A stretch of 64,000 nucleotides of DNA from CANMIH01 sp049116335 (GCA_049116335.1 JAGDYZ010000012.1:310001-374000); one strand, 5' to 3'. Shown: positions 43,892-53,019, counted from the stretch's first letter. Made by a program: numbers and translations. Notes: generated from the sequence alone by a model not told the origin.

Positions 43892-44559
43892 TCGTCACCC
43901 CAGCTATAGGCCCAATGTTTAAGCCCAGCAAACCCAGCGGGACTTAACCCATAGACGCCCGTCTCAACCTTTTCGAACCATCCGTAGTGATTGGAGCGCA
44001 TCAAGGTTGTTGCTTTCTCCACGCCCGTGGCTTTGGCAACATCTTTGCCCCGCGACGGGCCCGCCTCCGCGAGCATCGCCGCACATTTCAACGCATCCTG
44101 CCGATAGGCGGTGACAATGCCATGCCGCGTGGCGCCCCCTTGATTGGGATCACCTTCCAGCCGCTGAAACTCGCGCAGCAACCGCGCCTGTTTCACCTTG
44201 CTTTTGCGCGGCGCATAGGGCCCCGGATCACACTGTACTTCCACACGCCCATCCGAGAGCACAGTCATAAACCCAAGCCCCAACCGCCGACAGAGCGCCA
44301 GATTGTCTTTCAATGATCGGCGCGCGCTTCGCCCAGTGGGCTTTGGCACCGCGATATACACATGATCTGTCACCCCAAGCCGCGCCACAGCCTGATGAAA
44401 CAGCGTCAACGAGATCTTTAATTTCAGCTCAACAATGACCGGCGGCTCATCACCACGCAGCGCCATCAGGTCCGCAGCCCCCACCTCGCCTTTGACGACA
44501 TAGCCCTGCGCCTCGAGCAGAGCCTTCACCGGCCTATATAAGTCACTCTCTCGTTCCAT
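43879..44559 (-). CDS. DUF2161 family protein, putative PD-(D/E)XK phosphodiesterase
   Basis: A 226-residue protein. The N-terminal part holds a nuclease-like core: EVGAADLMALRGDEPPVIVELKLK (about 24-47), with Asp and ExK in the PD-(D/E)XK order, preceded by a helix (LYRPVKALLEAQGYVVKGE). The C-terminal part looks like a winged helix (GKDVAKATGVEKATTLMRSN). The DUF2161 family has been proposed to be a nuclease, but the substrate is unknown. It starts at ATG 44559, divergent from the TraB/GumN gene. Confidence 0.82.
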   Translation of the reverse strand: MERESDLYRPVKALLEAQGYVVKGEVGAADLMALRGDEPPVIVELKLKISLTLFHQAVARLGVTDHVYIAVPKPTGRSARRSLKDNLALCRRLGLGFMTVLSDGRVEVQCDPGPYAPRKSKVKQARLLREFQRLEGDPNQGGATRHGIVTAYRQDALKCAAMLAEAGPSRGKDVAKATGVEKATTLMRSNHYGWFEKVETGVYGLSPAGFAGLKHWAYSWGDDQKR

Positions 44560-44647
44560 GGCTGTTAAAATCACCTCTGACCAACGGCTTGGCAATCCCT
44601 CTCTGCTCAGGCAGGGTGCGCACAACCAAATTGCCCTAGGTGCGCCG

Positions 44648-45631
44648 ATGTTTCGTTCACTTGTTTTTCTCCTCCTGTTCCCCGTACAGGTCACAGCGCT
44701 CTGTCAGGGGCAGGACCTGCGCCCCCTTCTAACCGAGGACGAACAGGTCGCCCTACAACAGCAAGTGGCGGAAACCCCCTACCCTGAAGGCAACCACTGG
44801 CGCGCCACCAAGGGGGATGAGGTCATTCATTTGGTTGGCACCATGCATCTGACCGATCCTCGGCTTGAGGGCCCCGCCGCCCGCATCGCCCCGATCATCG
44901 AGACAGCAGCCTATTTGCTACTTGAGGCGACCGCAGCCGAGAAAAAAGAGCTTGAACAGCGGCTTGCCAGCGACCCGAGCATTCTGTTCCTTGAAGGCCA
45001 GACCCTGATTGAGCTCATGCCCAAGGGGGATTGGGATCGTCTTGTTGTGGCCTTGAAAGCGCGCGGCGTGCCAAGCTTCATGGCCGCGAAAATGCGCCCT
45101 TGGTATGTTTCCATGCTGTTGGGAATGCCCGCCTGCATGGACATTCAGACCATGACCGAGGCAGGCCTCGACGCAACGCTGGAACAGGTGGCCACAGCCA
45201 ATGCGGTTCCGATGGCCCCGCTAGAAGACCCCACAACCCTGTTTCGCGCCTTCAGCTCCATGGACATGCCCCTGCAGCTTGCCATGATCCGGTCCGCACT
45301 GATGTCACCAGAAAGCTCGGAAGACCTGTTTGAAACCGTGTTGCTGGGCTATTTCAACGAGAACCACGCCGAGCTGCAGATTGCGCTTGAATTGCTGACC
45401 CCGCATTTGGCGCCCATGTCCGACATCGACTATCAGGCCGTGTTTGACGCGATGAACAGCCGACTGTTGGATGCCCGCAATCGCGCCTGGATCCCGGTCA
45501 TTCTTGACGCCACCGAGAAAACCGACGGCCATATTGTAGTGGCCTTTGGTGCGGCGCATCTGGGCGGCGAAAACGGCGTGCTCGCCCTGTTAGACGCTCA
45601 GGGATTCACATTGGAACGCCTGCCGTTCTAA
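44648..45631 (+). CDS. TraB/GumN family protein
   Basis: A 327-residue protein with a signal peptide (1-17) and the family's opening motif HLVGTMHLTDPR (61-72), followed later by a second conserved block, VAFGAAHLGGENGVLALL, near the C-terminus. This fold is related to the Tiki/ChaN metal-dependent protease clan; bacterial function is unresolved. The ATG at 44648 is chosen because the signal peptide begins there; upstream in-frame sequence is hydrophilic. Its end overlaps the convergent MarR-GNAT gene by four bases. Confidence 0.88.
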   Translation: MFRSLVFLLLFPVQVTALCQGQDLRPLLTEDEQVALQQQVAETPYPEGNHWRATKGDEVIHLVGTMHLTDPRLEGPAARIAPIIETAAYLLLEATAAEKKELEQRLASDPSILFLEGQTLIELMPKGDWDRLVVALKARGVPSFMAAKMRPWYVSMLLGMPACMDIQTMTEAGLDATLEQVATANAVPMAPLEDPTTLFRAFSSMDMPLQLAMIRSALMSPESSEDLFETVLLGYFNENHAELQIALELLTPHLAPMSDIDYQAVFDAMNSRLLDARNRAWIPVILDATEKTDGHIVVAFGAAHLGGENGVLALLDAQGFTLERLPF

Positions 45632-46569
45632 TTACACTCCGGCCTGAGGCGCACAAACTTCTGCTCATGGACTTCGGTGCCCCACTGGCTACCGGGCTGT
45701 TCTTCAACAAGCTCAAACCCATACGCCTCGTAAAGATGCCGCGCCGCATCCAACCCGCGAAAGGTCCACAGATGGGTTTCCTCAAACCCACGCGCGTCCA
45801 CATGCTCCAGCGCGCGCCGCAACAGATCACGCCCTACGCCGCGCCCGCGACAGGCATCTGACATGATAAACCATCGCAAATGCGCCACGCCGGGTGCAAG
45901 GTCTTCACCATCAATGGCAATTGTGCCGACGATCTCGCCCCCCAACTCGGCCCGCAGCACCAGATTGTCGGGATGTTCCAGGCGACCATAGAACTCATCC
46001 ATTTCACGCGCGAGCTTGCGCTCAAAGACCAGACCAAACCCATAGTTCTGGCTGCAAAATCGCGCCTGCAACTCAACGGCCCGCGACAACAACCCAACAA
46101 CGGGACCGGCGGAGACATCGACCTGCCGCGCCTCTCGGTCTCCCAAAGCGCGCGCATAGGTCTGCAACCCGTCGGTGATCAAACGCCGGTCCGTGGTCGT
46201 GAGCTGCTCAAAGGCTTCGCGCACCTGTCCCCTCCCAAAGGCAGCAATGCGGGCAAAAAGCGCCTGCCCCTCCTCCGTCAGCTCCAAAACCTTGCGGCGC
46301 GGGTCCCCGTCGTCGCGTTGGGTTGCAACAAACCCCTTACGTTCAAGTCCAGCCAAAAGCCGACTGATTGTCGACTTATCAAGCATCAGGCTCTGGCGCA
46401 GATCCACAGCAGAACAGCCCCGGCGCTCACCGATCTCAATGATGGCATGCACCCCCGACGCCGACAAATCGGTGCCCGCAAGATCCGGTTTCAAAAAGCC
46501 CAGCTGGCGCACAATCGCGCGCGAACTGGCCCGAACGGCATCGATGTGCCCGCTATCTAAGTGATTCAT
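45628..46569 (-). CDS. MarR-GNAT fusion: regulator with C-terminal acetyltransferase
   Basis: A 313-residue two-domain protein. Residues 1-150 are a MarR winged helix (DLRQSLMLDKSTISRLLAGLE and wing RDDGDPRRKVLEL). Residues 155-313 are a GNAT acetyltransferase with the acetyl-CoA loop SDACRGRGVGRDLLRR. Fusions of this type are known in proteobacteria but their targets mostly are not. The ATG at 46569 has no ribosome site; a -10 box ends only six bases upstream, suggesting a leaderless message, and a palindrome over the box suggests autorepression. Confidence 0.9.
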   Translation of the reverse strand: MNHLDSGHIDAVRASSRAIVRQLGFLKPDLAGTDLSASGVHAIIEIGERRGCSAVDLRQSLMLDKSTISRLLAGLERKGFVATQRDDGDPRRKVLELTEEGQALFARIAAFGRGQVREAFEQLTTTDRRLITDGLQTYARALGDREARQVDVSAGPVVGLLSRAVELQARFCSQNYGFGLVFERKLAREMDEFYGRLEHPDNLVLRAELGGEIVGTIAIDGEDLAPGVAHLRWFIMSDACRGRGVGRDLLRRALEHVDARGFEETHLWTFRGLDAARHLYEAYGFELVEEQPGSQWGTEVHEQKFVRLRPECN

Positions 46570-46570
46570 G

Positions 46571-46585
46571 GTTGCATTATACAAC
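46571..46585 (-). promoter_or_regulatory. Palindrome overlapping the -10 box of the MarR-GNAT gene
   Basis: GTTGTATAATGCAAC (minus strand) is a 15-base palindrome with one mismatched pair, and contains TATAAT. The -10 ends six bases before the ATG, so transcription should start at or next to the start codon. No strong -35 is visible. Confidence 0.55.
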
Positions 46586-46606
46586 TAGATTTCCTCCCCC
46601 CCAAAC

Positions 46607-46633
46607 AAAAAAGCCCCGAGATGCACTCGGGGC
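46607..46633 (-). terminator. Terminator after the M3 oligopeptidase gene
   Basis: GCCCCGAG and CTCGGGGC pair perfectly around five bases, followed on the minus strand by six T. It lies 27 bases after the stop of the gene at 46660. Confidence 0.92.
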
Positions 46634-46659
46634 TTGGAAACTTTGTCTTTGGGTCGTTT

Positions 46660-48669
46660 TTACGCCGCGAGGCCACGCCCCTTGAGAAGGGCCTCAACAC
46701 CGGGCATGCGGCCGCGGAATGCCGTGTAAAGCTCTTCCGCATCCCGCGATCCACCGGCGGACAGGATGAATTTCTCCAACTTGCCTGCGGTTTCGGGATC
46801 AAAGGCGCCACCCGCCTCCTCAAAGGCCTCGAAGGCATCGGCATCCATCACCTCGGACCACATATAGCTGTAGTATCCGCTGGAATAGCCGTCGCCCGAA
46901 AAGACATGGGCGAACTGAGGTGTCGCGTGACGCATGCCAATCGCGCGCGGCATGCCGATCTCTTCCAAAACCTCGGCCTGCTTCTGCATCACATCACCGG
47001 GGGCTGTGCCCTCATGGAACGCCAGATCCACCAGCGCCGAGGCAACGTATTCCACGGTCTGGAACCCCATATCAAAGGTTGCCGCGCCCAGAACCTTATT
47101 CAAAAGCTCTTTTGGCATCGCCTCACCGGTTTCGGAATGCAGGGCAAATTCGGCCAGCACCTCCGGCACTTCCAACCAGTGTTCATACAGCTGGCTGGGT
47201 AGTTCGACGAAATCACGCGCCACCGAGGTGCCCGAGATCATCTCATAGGTGACATTCGACAGCATCTGATGCAGAGCATGGCCAAACTCATGGAACAAGG
47301 TCCGCGCATCGTCATAGGACAGCAGCGCAGGCTCACCCTTGGCAAAGTTGCAGACATTGGTCACAACCGGGATCTGCACATCAGGGAATTTACGCTGGGT
47401 GCGGAACGCCGAACACCACGCCCCCGACCGTTTCGAGCCACGCGCAAAATAGTCGCCAATGAAAATCGCGATCACCTGCCCGTCGCGCGCCACTTCCCAG
47501 GCCCGACAATCTTCGTGATACAGCGGCACATCCAGCGGGGTGAACTCCAAACCAAACAGGCGCGTTGCGCAGGCAAACGACGCCTCGATCATGCGCTCAA
47601 GCTGGAAATAGGGCTTCACCTCGGCCTCATCCAGATCGTGCTCTGCCTTGCGGCGCTTCTCCGCATAATAGCGCCAGTCCCAAGCCTCTAGCAGACCTTC
47701 GATACCATCGGCATGCAGCATCGCTTCGAGCGTTTTAGCGTCTGCCTCGGCCTGCGCCTTTGCGGGCGCCCAGACCTGCATCAAAAGATCCCGCACCCGA
47801 TCCGGCGACCCTGCCATTTCGGTTTCCAGTTTGAACTGAGCGAAATCGCCATAGCCCAACAGCTTCGCACGTTCCTCGCGCAGCTTAAGCGTTTCCCCGG
47901 CGATGCCTCGGTTGTCAGTCTCGCCCCCGTTTGCGCCACGCGCGGCCCAAGCCGCATAGGATTTTTCGCGCAGGTCGCGCCGGGGTGAGAACTGCAGGAA
48001 GGGCACAATCACCGACCGCGACAGGGTCACCACCGGACCAAGCCCACGCTCTTCCCCGGCCGAGCGCATCGCGCCAATGACAAAATCGGGCAGCCCCGCA
48101 AGATCCCCTTCTTCCAGCTCCATCACCCAGTCGCGCTCATCCGCCAAAAGGTTCTGCGTGAAGGAGGTGCCCAGAACCGCAAGACGGTTTTTCACCTCGG
48201 TCATACGATCGGCGTCGACCCCTTCAAGCGCGGCCCCGGCGCGGACAAAGTTGCGATGGATCAGCATAAGAACCCGCGCCTGTTCGTCGCTCAGGTCCAG
48301 TGTCTCGCGGGCCTCCCAAACCGTGCGAATACGGGCGAACAGTGCCGTGTTGGAATAGATGGCCGAGCTATGCGCCGCAAACTTCGGCGAATATTCCCGC
48401 ATCAGCGCCTCGCGCGCCTCATTGCTGTCGGCGCCAGCGATGTTGAAGAACACCGACGCCGCCTTGTCTAGATCCGCACCGGTGCGCATCATCGCTTCGA
48501 CAGTGTTTTCAAAACTCGCAGGTTCGGGGTTTTCGGCAATCGCTGCAATCTCGGCCAGATCCGCCGCCATTCCGGCATCAAAAGCCGGGCCAAAGTGGCT
48601 GTCTTCGATGGCATCAAACGGGGGTAGATCAAACGGTGTATCCCAGGCGGTCTGCAACGGATTGGTCAT
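46660..48669 (-). CDS. dcp: M3-family oligopeptidase / peptidyl-dipeptidase (Dcp-like)
   Basis: A 669-residue zinc metallopeptidase. The zinc site is HEFGH (His460, Glu461, His464), with Glu489 in FVELPSQLYEHW as the likely third ligand, and the C-terminal substrate-binding block GYSSGYYSYMWSEVMDAD is typical of M3 enzymes such as Dcp and oligopeptidase A. It degrades peptides in the cytosol; no signal peptide is present. ATG at 48669 with GGAGAG upstream; a longer upstream reading overlaps the repeat region and is not used. Dcp and OpdA cannot be told apart with certainty by eye. Confidence 0.9.
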   Translation of the reverse strand: MTNPLQTAWDTPFDLPPFDAIEDSHFGPAFDAGMAADLAEIAAIAENPEPASFENTVEAMMRTGADLDKAASVFFNIAGADSNEAREALMREYSPKFAAHSSAIYSNTALFARIRTVWEARETLDLSDEQARVLMLIHRNFVRAGAALEGVDADRMTEVKNRLAVLGTSFTQNLLADERDWVMELEEGDLAGLPDFVIGAMRSAGEERGLGPVVTLSRSVIVPFLQFSPRRDLREKSYAAWAARGANGGETDNRGIAGETLKLREERAKLLGYGDFAQFKLETEMAGSPDRVRDLLMQVWAPAKAQAEADAKTLEAMLHADGIEGLLEAWDWRYYAEKRRKAEHDLDEAEVKPYFQLERMIEASFACATRLFGLEFTPLDVPLYHEDCRAWEVARDGQVIAIFIGDYFARGSKRSGAWCSAFRTQRKFPDVQIPVVTNVCNFAKGEPALLSYDDARTLFHEFGHALHQMLSNVTYEMISGTSVARDFVELPSQLYEHWLEVPEVLAEFALHSETGEAMPKELLNKVLGAATFDMGFQTVEYVASALVDLAFHEGTAPGDVMQKQAEVLEEIGMPRAIGMRHATPQFAHVFSGDGYSSGYYSYMWSEVMDADAFEAFEEAGGAFDPETAGKLEKFILSAGGSRDAEELYTAFRGRMPGVEALLKGRGLAA

Positions 48670-48707
48670 GAGGCTCTCCAAATGGCTTTCCTCAGACCTA
48701 GGACGCA

Positions 48708-48735
48708 AACCTAGGTGTTGCAACAGGCCTAGGTT
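48708..48735. repeat. Inverted repeat with CCTAGG arms between the MoeB-like and M3 peptidase genes
   Basis: AACCTAGGTGTTG and CAACAGGCCTAGGTT pair, with two unpaired G, to form a nearly loopless hairpin that includes the MoeB-like gene's stop codon. A third CCTAGG lies at 48697-48702. CCTAGG is normally rare, so three copies within 40 bases stand out. Confidence 0.5.
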
Positions 48736-49790
48736 GAAGCGCCCGCTGTTCCACCCCCACAGACCGGACAATCGCCCCGCTTTTTCAAACCAATCTTACG
48801 GGTCTCTCCCCAGAGCGCGTCATAGATCAGCATCTCACCGCGCAGCACGGCACCTGCCCCCGAAATACGTTTAACCGTCTCTGCCGCCATCATCGAGCCG
48901 ACAACACCCGGCAACGGCCCAAGAACGCCCGCTTCGGCACAACTGGGTGCCAATTCTGGCGCGGGGGCCTGCGGGAAAATGCATTGATAACAAGGGCCAT
49001 CCACCTTGGGATCAAAGACAGACACCTGTCCCTCCCATTGGCTCAACGCGCCCGACACAAGAGGTTTGCCAAGCTTCACGGCCATCCGGTTTGCCAAATA
49101 GCGGGTATCGAAATTATCCGTACCGTCCAGAATCAGATCGTATTCTTTAAACAGCTCTTCCGCGATTTCTTCGGTCAGGCGACGTTTGTAGCATTTGACA
49201 TCGAGATAGGGGTTGATGCCCTCCATCGCGTGCTGGGCAGAAAACACTTTAGGCATGCCAATGGTATCGTCGCGGTGGATCACCTGCCTCTGCAGGTTCC
49301 CGCTGTCGACGACATCATCATCAATGACACCAATCCGCCCAATCCCAGCCGCCGCCAAGTAAAGCAGCGCGGGCGATCCAAGCCCACCTGCCCCAATCAC
49401 CAGAACCGCCGCACGTTTTAGCTTGGCCTGCCCCGGACCGCCAAGCTCGCGCAGCACGATGTGGCGGGCATAGCGCTCCAGCTCTCCATCGGAAAACAGC
49501 GGTTTGTCAGCTGAGTTGTCAGCCTCATCTTTGACCGTTGCCCGCTCGCGCAGTTTTGTCAGGCCAACCCGATAGCCCCAGACCAGCGCGGCAAAGCCGA
49601 GCAAGATCAACCAAAGTGCGGCACTGCCCCCGGTGGCTTCGCGCAGGGGGTGCCCGTCTTGCAAGACAAGGTGCAAGAGGATCACACAAGAAAACAACAC
49701 TGCAAGAATGCCAAAGCGCAAAGCTTTGGGTGTCTGAAACACATGTCCCGCGCCCCAAAGCATCGCAGCCAATGCCAATACCAAAATCAT
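48729..49790 (-). CDS. MoeB/ThiF/HesA-type adenylyltransferase with an N-terminal membrane region
   Basis: A 353-residue protein. Residues 1-80 hold two to three hydrophobic helices not found in standard MoeB; residues 100-350 are the E1-like domain with ATP loop GAGGLGSPALLYLAAAG (133-149), GTDNFDTRYLAN, and zinc pairs CYQC and CPVC. MoeB or ThiF adenylates the C-terminal Gly of MoaD or ThiS for sulfur transfer. The membrane region suggests anchoring; the carrier partner is not in the window. It lies 59 bases upstream of the M3 peptidase gene. Confidence 0.88.
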   Translation of the reverse strand: MILVLALAAMLWGAGHVFQTPKALRFGILAVLFSCVILLHLVLQDGHPLREATGGSAALWLILLGFAALVWGYRVGLTKLRERATVKDEADNSADKPLFSDGELERYARHIVLRELGGPGQAKLKRAAVLVIGAGGLGSPALLYLAAAGIGRIGVIDDDVVDSGNLQRQVIHRDDTIGMPKVFSAQHAMEGINPYLDVKCYKRRLTEEIAEELFKEYDLILDGTDNFDTRYLANRMAVKLGKPLVSGALSQWEGQVSVFDPKVDGPCYQCIFPQAPAPELAPSCAEAGVLGPLPGVVGSMMAAETVKRISGAGAVLRGEMLIYDALWGETRKIGLKKRGDCPVCGGGTAGAST

Positions 49791-49863
49791 GGAGATCCCC
49801 CTACGCCAGAGTGGCGTATATATAGTCCAAACCGGGCCGCGTCCAACGCGACCCGTCTCGGAA

Positions 49864-50214
49864 TTAGGCCTTGGCCGCTGTCACGATCAATTCGACTTTC
49901 AGCTCAGGCCGCGCCAGTTTGGCTTCGCCACAGGCCCGCGCGGGCGCATGACCTTCTGGCACCCAGGCATCCCAAACGGCATTCATTTCTGCAAAGTCAG
50001 CCATATCTGCCAACCAGATGATGCACTGCAGCATGTGGTTTTTGTCGCTGCCAGCATCGGCCAAAAGCGCTTCGACCTTTTCCAGACACTGACGGGTTTG
50101 ATCCGCCACGCTATCGCCTGCGGTACCGACCTGCCCGCACAGATAAATCGTGTCGCCGTGGGTCACGATCTTGCTCATACGTTGTCCAATGTGCTGGCGC
50201 TCGATCTCAGCCAT
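49864..50214 (-). CDS. RidA family protein (enamine/imine deaminase)
   Basis: A 116-residue RidA/YjgF-type protein with a YLCGQVG stretch, a TRQCLEKVEALLADAGSDKN helix region and the end RPELKVELIVTAA. The active-site Arg of canonical RidA usually lies in a CxRxxV-like strand near the end; here ARACGEAKLARPEL occupies that place. RidA proteins hydrolyse reactive imines made by amino-acid oxidases, which fits the neighbouring oxidoreductase. ATG at 50214 with AAGGA upstream; 16 bases after that gene. Confidence 0.9.
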   Translation of the reverse strand: MAEIERQHIGQRMSKIVTHGDTIYLCGQVGTAGDSVADQTRQCLEKVEALLADAGSDKNHMLQCIIWLADMADFAEMNAVWDAWVPEGHAPARACGEAKLARPELKVELIVTAAKA

Positions 50215-50230
50215 ATTGTTTGTCCTTCCG

Positions 50231-51334
50231 TTATGCCCCGGCAAAGCGCACAGGGTCCAATGCCATTACAATTTCTGATCCCAGAACCGGATCTCGTCTC
50301 ATCACCAGATCACAGGCCAGTTGTGACAGGGCCGGCGCGGTTTGAATGCCATAGCCCCCCTGCCCCGCCAACCAGAACAATCCTTCAGCCTGCGGATCAA
50401 ATCCCACAACCGGGGTACGATCTGGTGCAAAGCTGCGCAAGCCCGCCCAACTGTGCTCCACCCGTGTGACCGGAATATCCAGCGCCTGTTCAAACCGATA
50501 AAGCCCCTCAGCAAGCACCATATCATCGGCCCAGGCGTCATGCGCCTCTACCGCATCTTCATCTTCAGGGCTGACCATCAAACGCCCACCCTCGGGGCGC
50601 GCATACCAATCCAACCCGGCACTGGCCACCATCGGCCAGCGGGCAAACTCAATCCCGTCAGGCATCGGAATCATTGCCGCCGAGCGACGGTAGGGCACAA
50701 CACCCGTGTTCAATCCCCCGGCCATCTGGCCGATCTGAGCCGCCCAGGCCCCGGCCGCATTGATCACAATTGGCGCCTCATAAGTTTCCTCTCCGGACGC
50801 CACCTGCCAAACCCCGTCGGACCGTGTCATGGACTGCACCTTGGCTTTGGTAAGGATACGGCCACCCCGGTCACGCAACAGCCGGGTAAATCCTGCCAGC
50901 AACCGATCCACATCCATGTCCTGCGCGTCCCATTCAATGGCCGCCCCGACCACATAGTCATCCCTCAGAGCTGGTACAATTTCCCGCGCTTCCGCAGGGC
51001 TCAACCACTCCATACCCGTGGCCCCCGCAACATAATCTTGCAGTTCCGCCAGTTGATCGGCATTTGCCACGGTAAGCTCACCCCTTGGGGACAGGATCGA
51101 CTGATCTGAAACGCCCTCAGGTTCCTCCAGAAACCCGGCAGACGCCCCATTGAGCACCCGCAGCACATCGTTGCCGTAGTTGCGCACAAACAAAGCCGCA
51201 GACCGGCCACTGGCGTGATAGCCGGTGTGCTCTTCCATCTCCAAAACCAGCACCGACAGATGTTCTGCCAATCGCGCCGCCGCACTGATCCCGGCAATTC
51301 CGCCCCCGATTACAAGAACATCAACCGATTTCAT
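50231..51334 (-). CDS. FAD-dependent amine/D-amino-acid oxidase family (DAO-type)
   Basis: A 367-residue flavoprotein. Rossmann motif VIGGGIAGISAAARLAEH (8-25), the DAO-family GYHASGRSAALF region that contacts FAD, and a C-terminal GLFWLAGQGGYGIQTAPALS block. It probably oxidises a D-amino acid, glycine derivative or amine to an imine; the RidA gene directly downstream would then clear the imine (inference). ATG at 51334 follows GGGAGG. Confidence 0.9.
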   Translation of the reverse strand: MKSVDVLVIGGGIAGISAAARLAEHLSVLVLEMEEHTGYHASGRSAALFVRNYGNDVLRVLNGASAGFLEEPEGVSDQSILSPRGELTVANADQLAELQDYVAGATGMEWLSPAEAREIVPALRDDYVVGAAIEWDAQDMDVDRLLAGFTRLLRDRGGRILTKAKVQSMTRSDGVWQVASGEETYEAPIVINAAGAWAAQIGQMAGGLNTGVVPYRRSAAMIPMPDGIEFARWPMVASAGLDWYARPEGGRLMVSPEDEDAVEAHDAWADDMVLAEGLYRFEQALDIPVTRVEHSWAGLRSFAPDRTPVVGFDPQAEGLFWLAGQGGYGIQTAPALSQLACDLVMRRDPVLGSEIVMALDPVRFAGA

Positions 51335-51527
51335 ATCTGGCCTCCCTCGCAAAGAGCGCTGACATCATTGTCAGACAGCACCGACATTCATGACGGCCCA
51401 CGCGGAAGGTGCAAGCTGTTCAGCTCACAACAGGTTCAAAAATTCGCATAAATCTCCTGCACCACAGGATTTTTCGCTTTGAGCAAACGCACATGCCTTT
51501 CCTATGTAAAACACTCACCTTTATCGG

Positions 51528-51587
51528 TTGACAGGCTGCGCACGAACCTGATTAAAAGCGTCAAGTTCAAAGCTGAGTAAAATACTC
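51528..51587 (+). promoter_or_regulatory. Strong promoter and palindrome before the DUF4856 gene
   Basis: TTGACA (51528-51533), 17 bases, ATTAAA (51551-51556) form a near-consensus vegetative promoter. A perfect inverted repeat GAGTA-AAA-TACTC (51575-51587) lies about 12-24 bases after the expected start and 18 bases before the ATG, and could be an operator or an RNA element. A regulator cannot be named. Confidence 0.65.
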
Positions 51588-51605
51588 TACTACGAGGAGC
51601 GCGTA

Positions 51606-53009
51606 ATGCCCAAGTTCGGCCTTTCTTCCACAACAGCCATCGTTGCAGCCACTCTGATCGCCGGTTCGGCCCTTGCCGACACCTACGGCCCTTTCCCCGT
51701 CACCCTGCAGGGCTACGACGGTGAGAAGACCAACTCGGTGTCCTATTCGGGTCAGATCGCGCGTCACACGCTGGAAAAAAGCCTGAAATCGCTGGCCGGT
51801 CGCGGCAACGGTGGCGCCAATGCCGCCGAGCTGGAAGCCCTGATGCTGGCCTATTTCAACGGCAGCGACAGCGATCTTGAGATCGTTTCGCCCAAGTCAA
51901 AAGACGGCTTCCCGATTTCGCAATCCACCGTGGGTGCGATCTCGAAAGGCAAAAACATCGCCGGCAAATTCTACAACGGCGCCATGCCTGCGTGGCCCGG
52001 CAACATGGCCGGCAAAGACGTTGTTCTGCACATGATCAGCAACGCAGCCACCGCCGACAAAGGCTTTGACGCCGAAAACGGCTATGACTGGGGTCAGCTG
52101 ATCTCCAAATACACCATGGGCGCCATGATGTTTAACCAGTCGGTCGACAACTACCTCGACGAGAAACTGGCCGCCGACGTAAAACCCAACGACAAGCCTT
52201 ACAAAGACGGTGCCTACTACACCGGTAAAGAGCATTCGTGGGACGAAGGCTTTGGCTACTGGGGTGCACCGGCGCACACCATGGATCTGACCCCCAAGCA
52301 GGCCTATGCCATCGCGAAAGGCAAAGATCTGGCCGCAGCGGATGCCAATGGCGACGGTGTTGTTGACCTGAAAACCGAATATGTCTTTGGCCCGGCCTAC
52401 TACGCCGCTGGCGCGGACAAAGGCGGCACCCAGACCACCAACTACATGCACACCATCATGCAGGCCTTCATTGACGGTCGTCAGGTGATCGCAGACGCCA
52501 AGGGCGCGGCCCTGACCGACGATCAGCGCGCCAAACTGGTGTCTTATGCGGCAACCATCGAAGGCAACTGGGAAAAGGTTCTGGCAGAGGCAACCTTCAA
52601 ATACGCCGGGTCGGTCTACAAAGATATCGCCAAAATGGACGGCCTGGAAGGCGAAGAGCTGGCCAAAGCCTACCGCGCCTACGTCAAGCACTGGGGTGAG
52701 CTGAAAGGCTTCGCCATGGCGCTGCAGACCGGCAAAAACAACCTCGGCGCCACCGCGCTTGAGCTGAACACCTTGATCGGCTTTGGCCCGGTTACACTGG
52801 ACAACAGCTATGTCACCGGTGTGGACGCAGAGGGCAACTTTGTCCGCGAGCGCCGCATGACCTGGAACGACTATCAACTCAACATGCTGAAAGTTCAGAA
52901 ACAGCTGGTCGACACATTCGGCATCAAATCGCGTGCCAACGACCAACTGGCCGAACTCGAAGCTCTGGCTGGCGCTCTGGAAGCCGAAGCTGGCGCAGAA
53001 ACAGACTAA
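51606..53009 (+). CDS. Secreted DUF4856 domain protein
   Basis: A 467-residue exported protein: signal peptide (1-24, ending SALA), then the DUF4856 domain over most of its length, with EHSWDEGFGYWGAPAHTMD (209-227). An EF-hand-like loop DANGDGVVD (246-254) suggests calcium binding. DUF4856 is distantly similar to imelysin-type iron-regulated lipoproteins, but a role is unproven. Codon use is strongly biased toward C-ending codons, as in highly expressed genes. It has its own near-consensus promoter and a very strong terminator; GAGGAG precedes the ATG. Confidence 0.85.
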   Translation: MPKFGLSSTTAIVAATLIAGSALADTYGPFPVTLQGYDGEKTNSVSYSGQIARHTLEKSLKSLAGRGNGGANAAELEALMLAYFNGSDSDLEIVSPKSKDGFPISQSTVGAISKGKNIAGKFYNGAMPAWPGNMAGKDVVLHMISNAATADKGFDAENGYDWGQLISKYTMGAMMFNQSVDNYLDEKLAADVKPNDKPYKDGAYYTGKEHSWDEGFGYWGAPAHTMDLTPKQAYAIAKGKDLAAADANGDGVVDLKTEYVFGPAYYAAGADKGGTQTTNYMHTIMQAFIDGRQVIADAKGAALTDDQRAKLVSYAATIEGNWEKVLAEATFKYAGSVYKDIAKMDGLEGEELAKAYRAYVKHWGELKGFAMALQTGKNNLGATALELNTLIGFGPVTLDNSYVTGVDAEGNFVRERRMTWNDYQLNMLKVQKQLVDTFGIKSRANDQLAELEALAGALEAEAGAETD

Positions 53010-53019
53010 ACCTTTGAGA

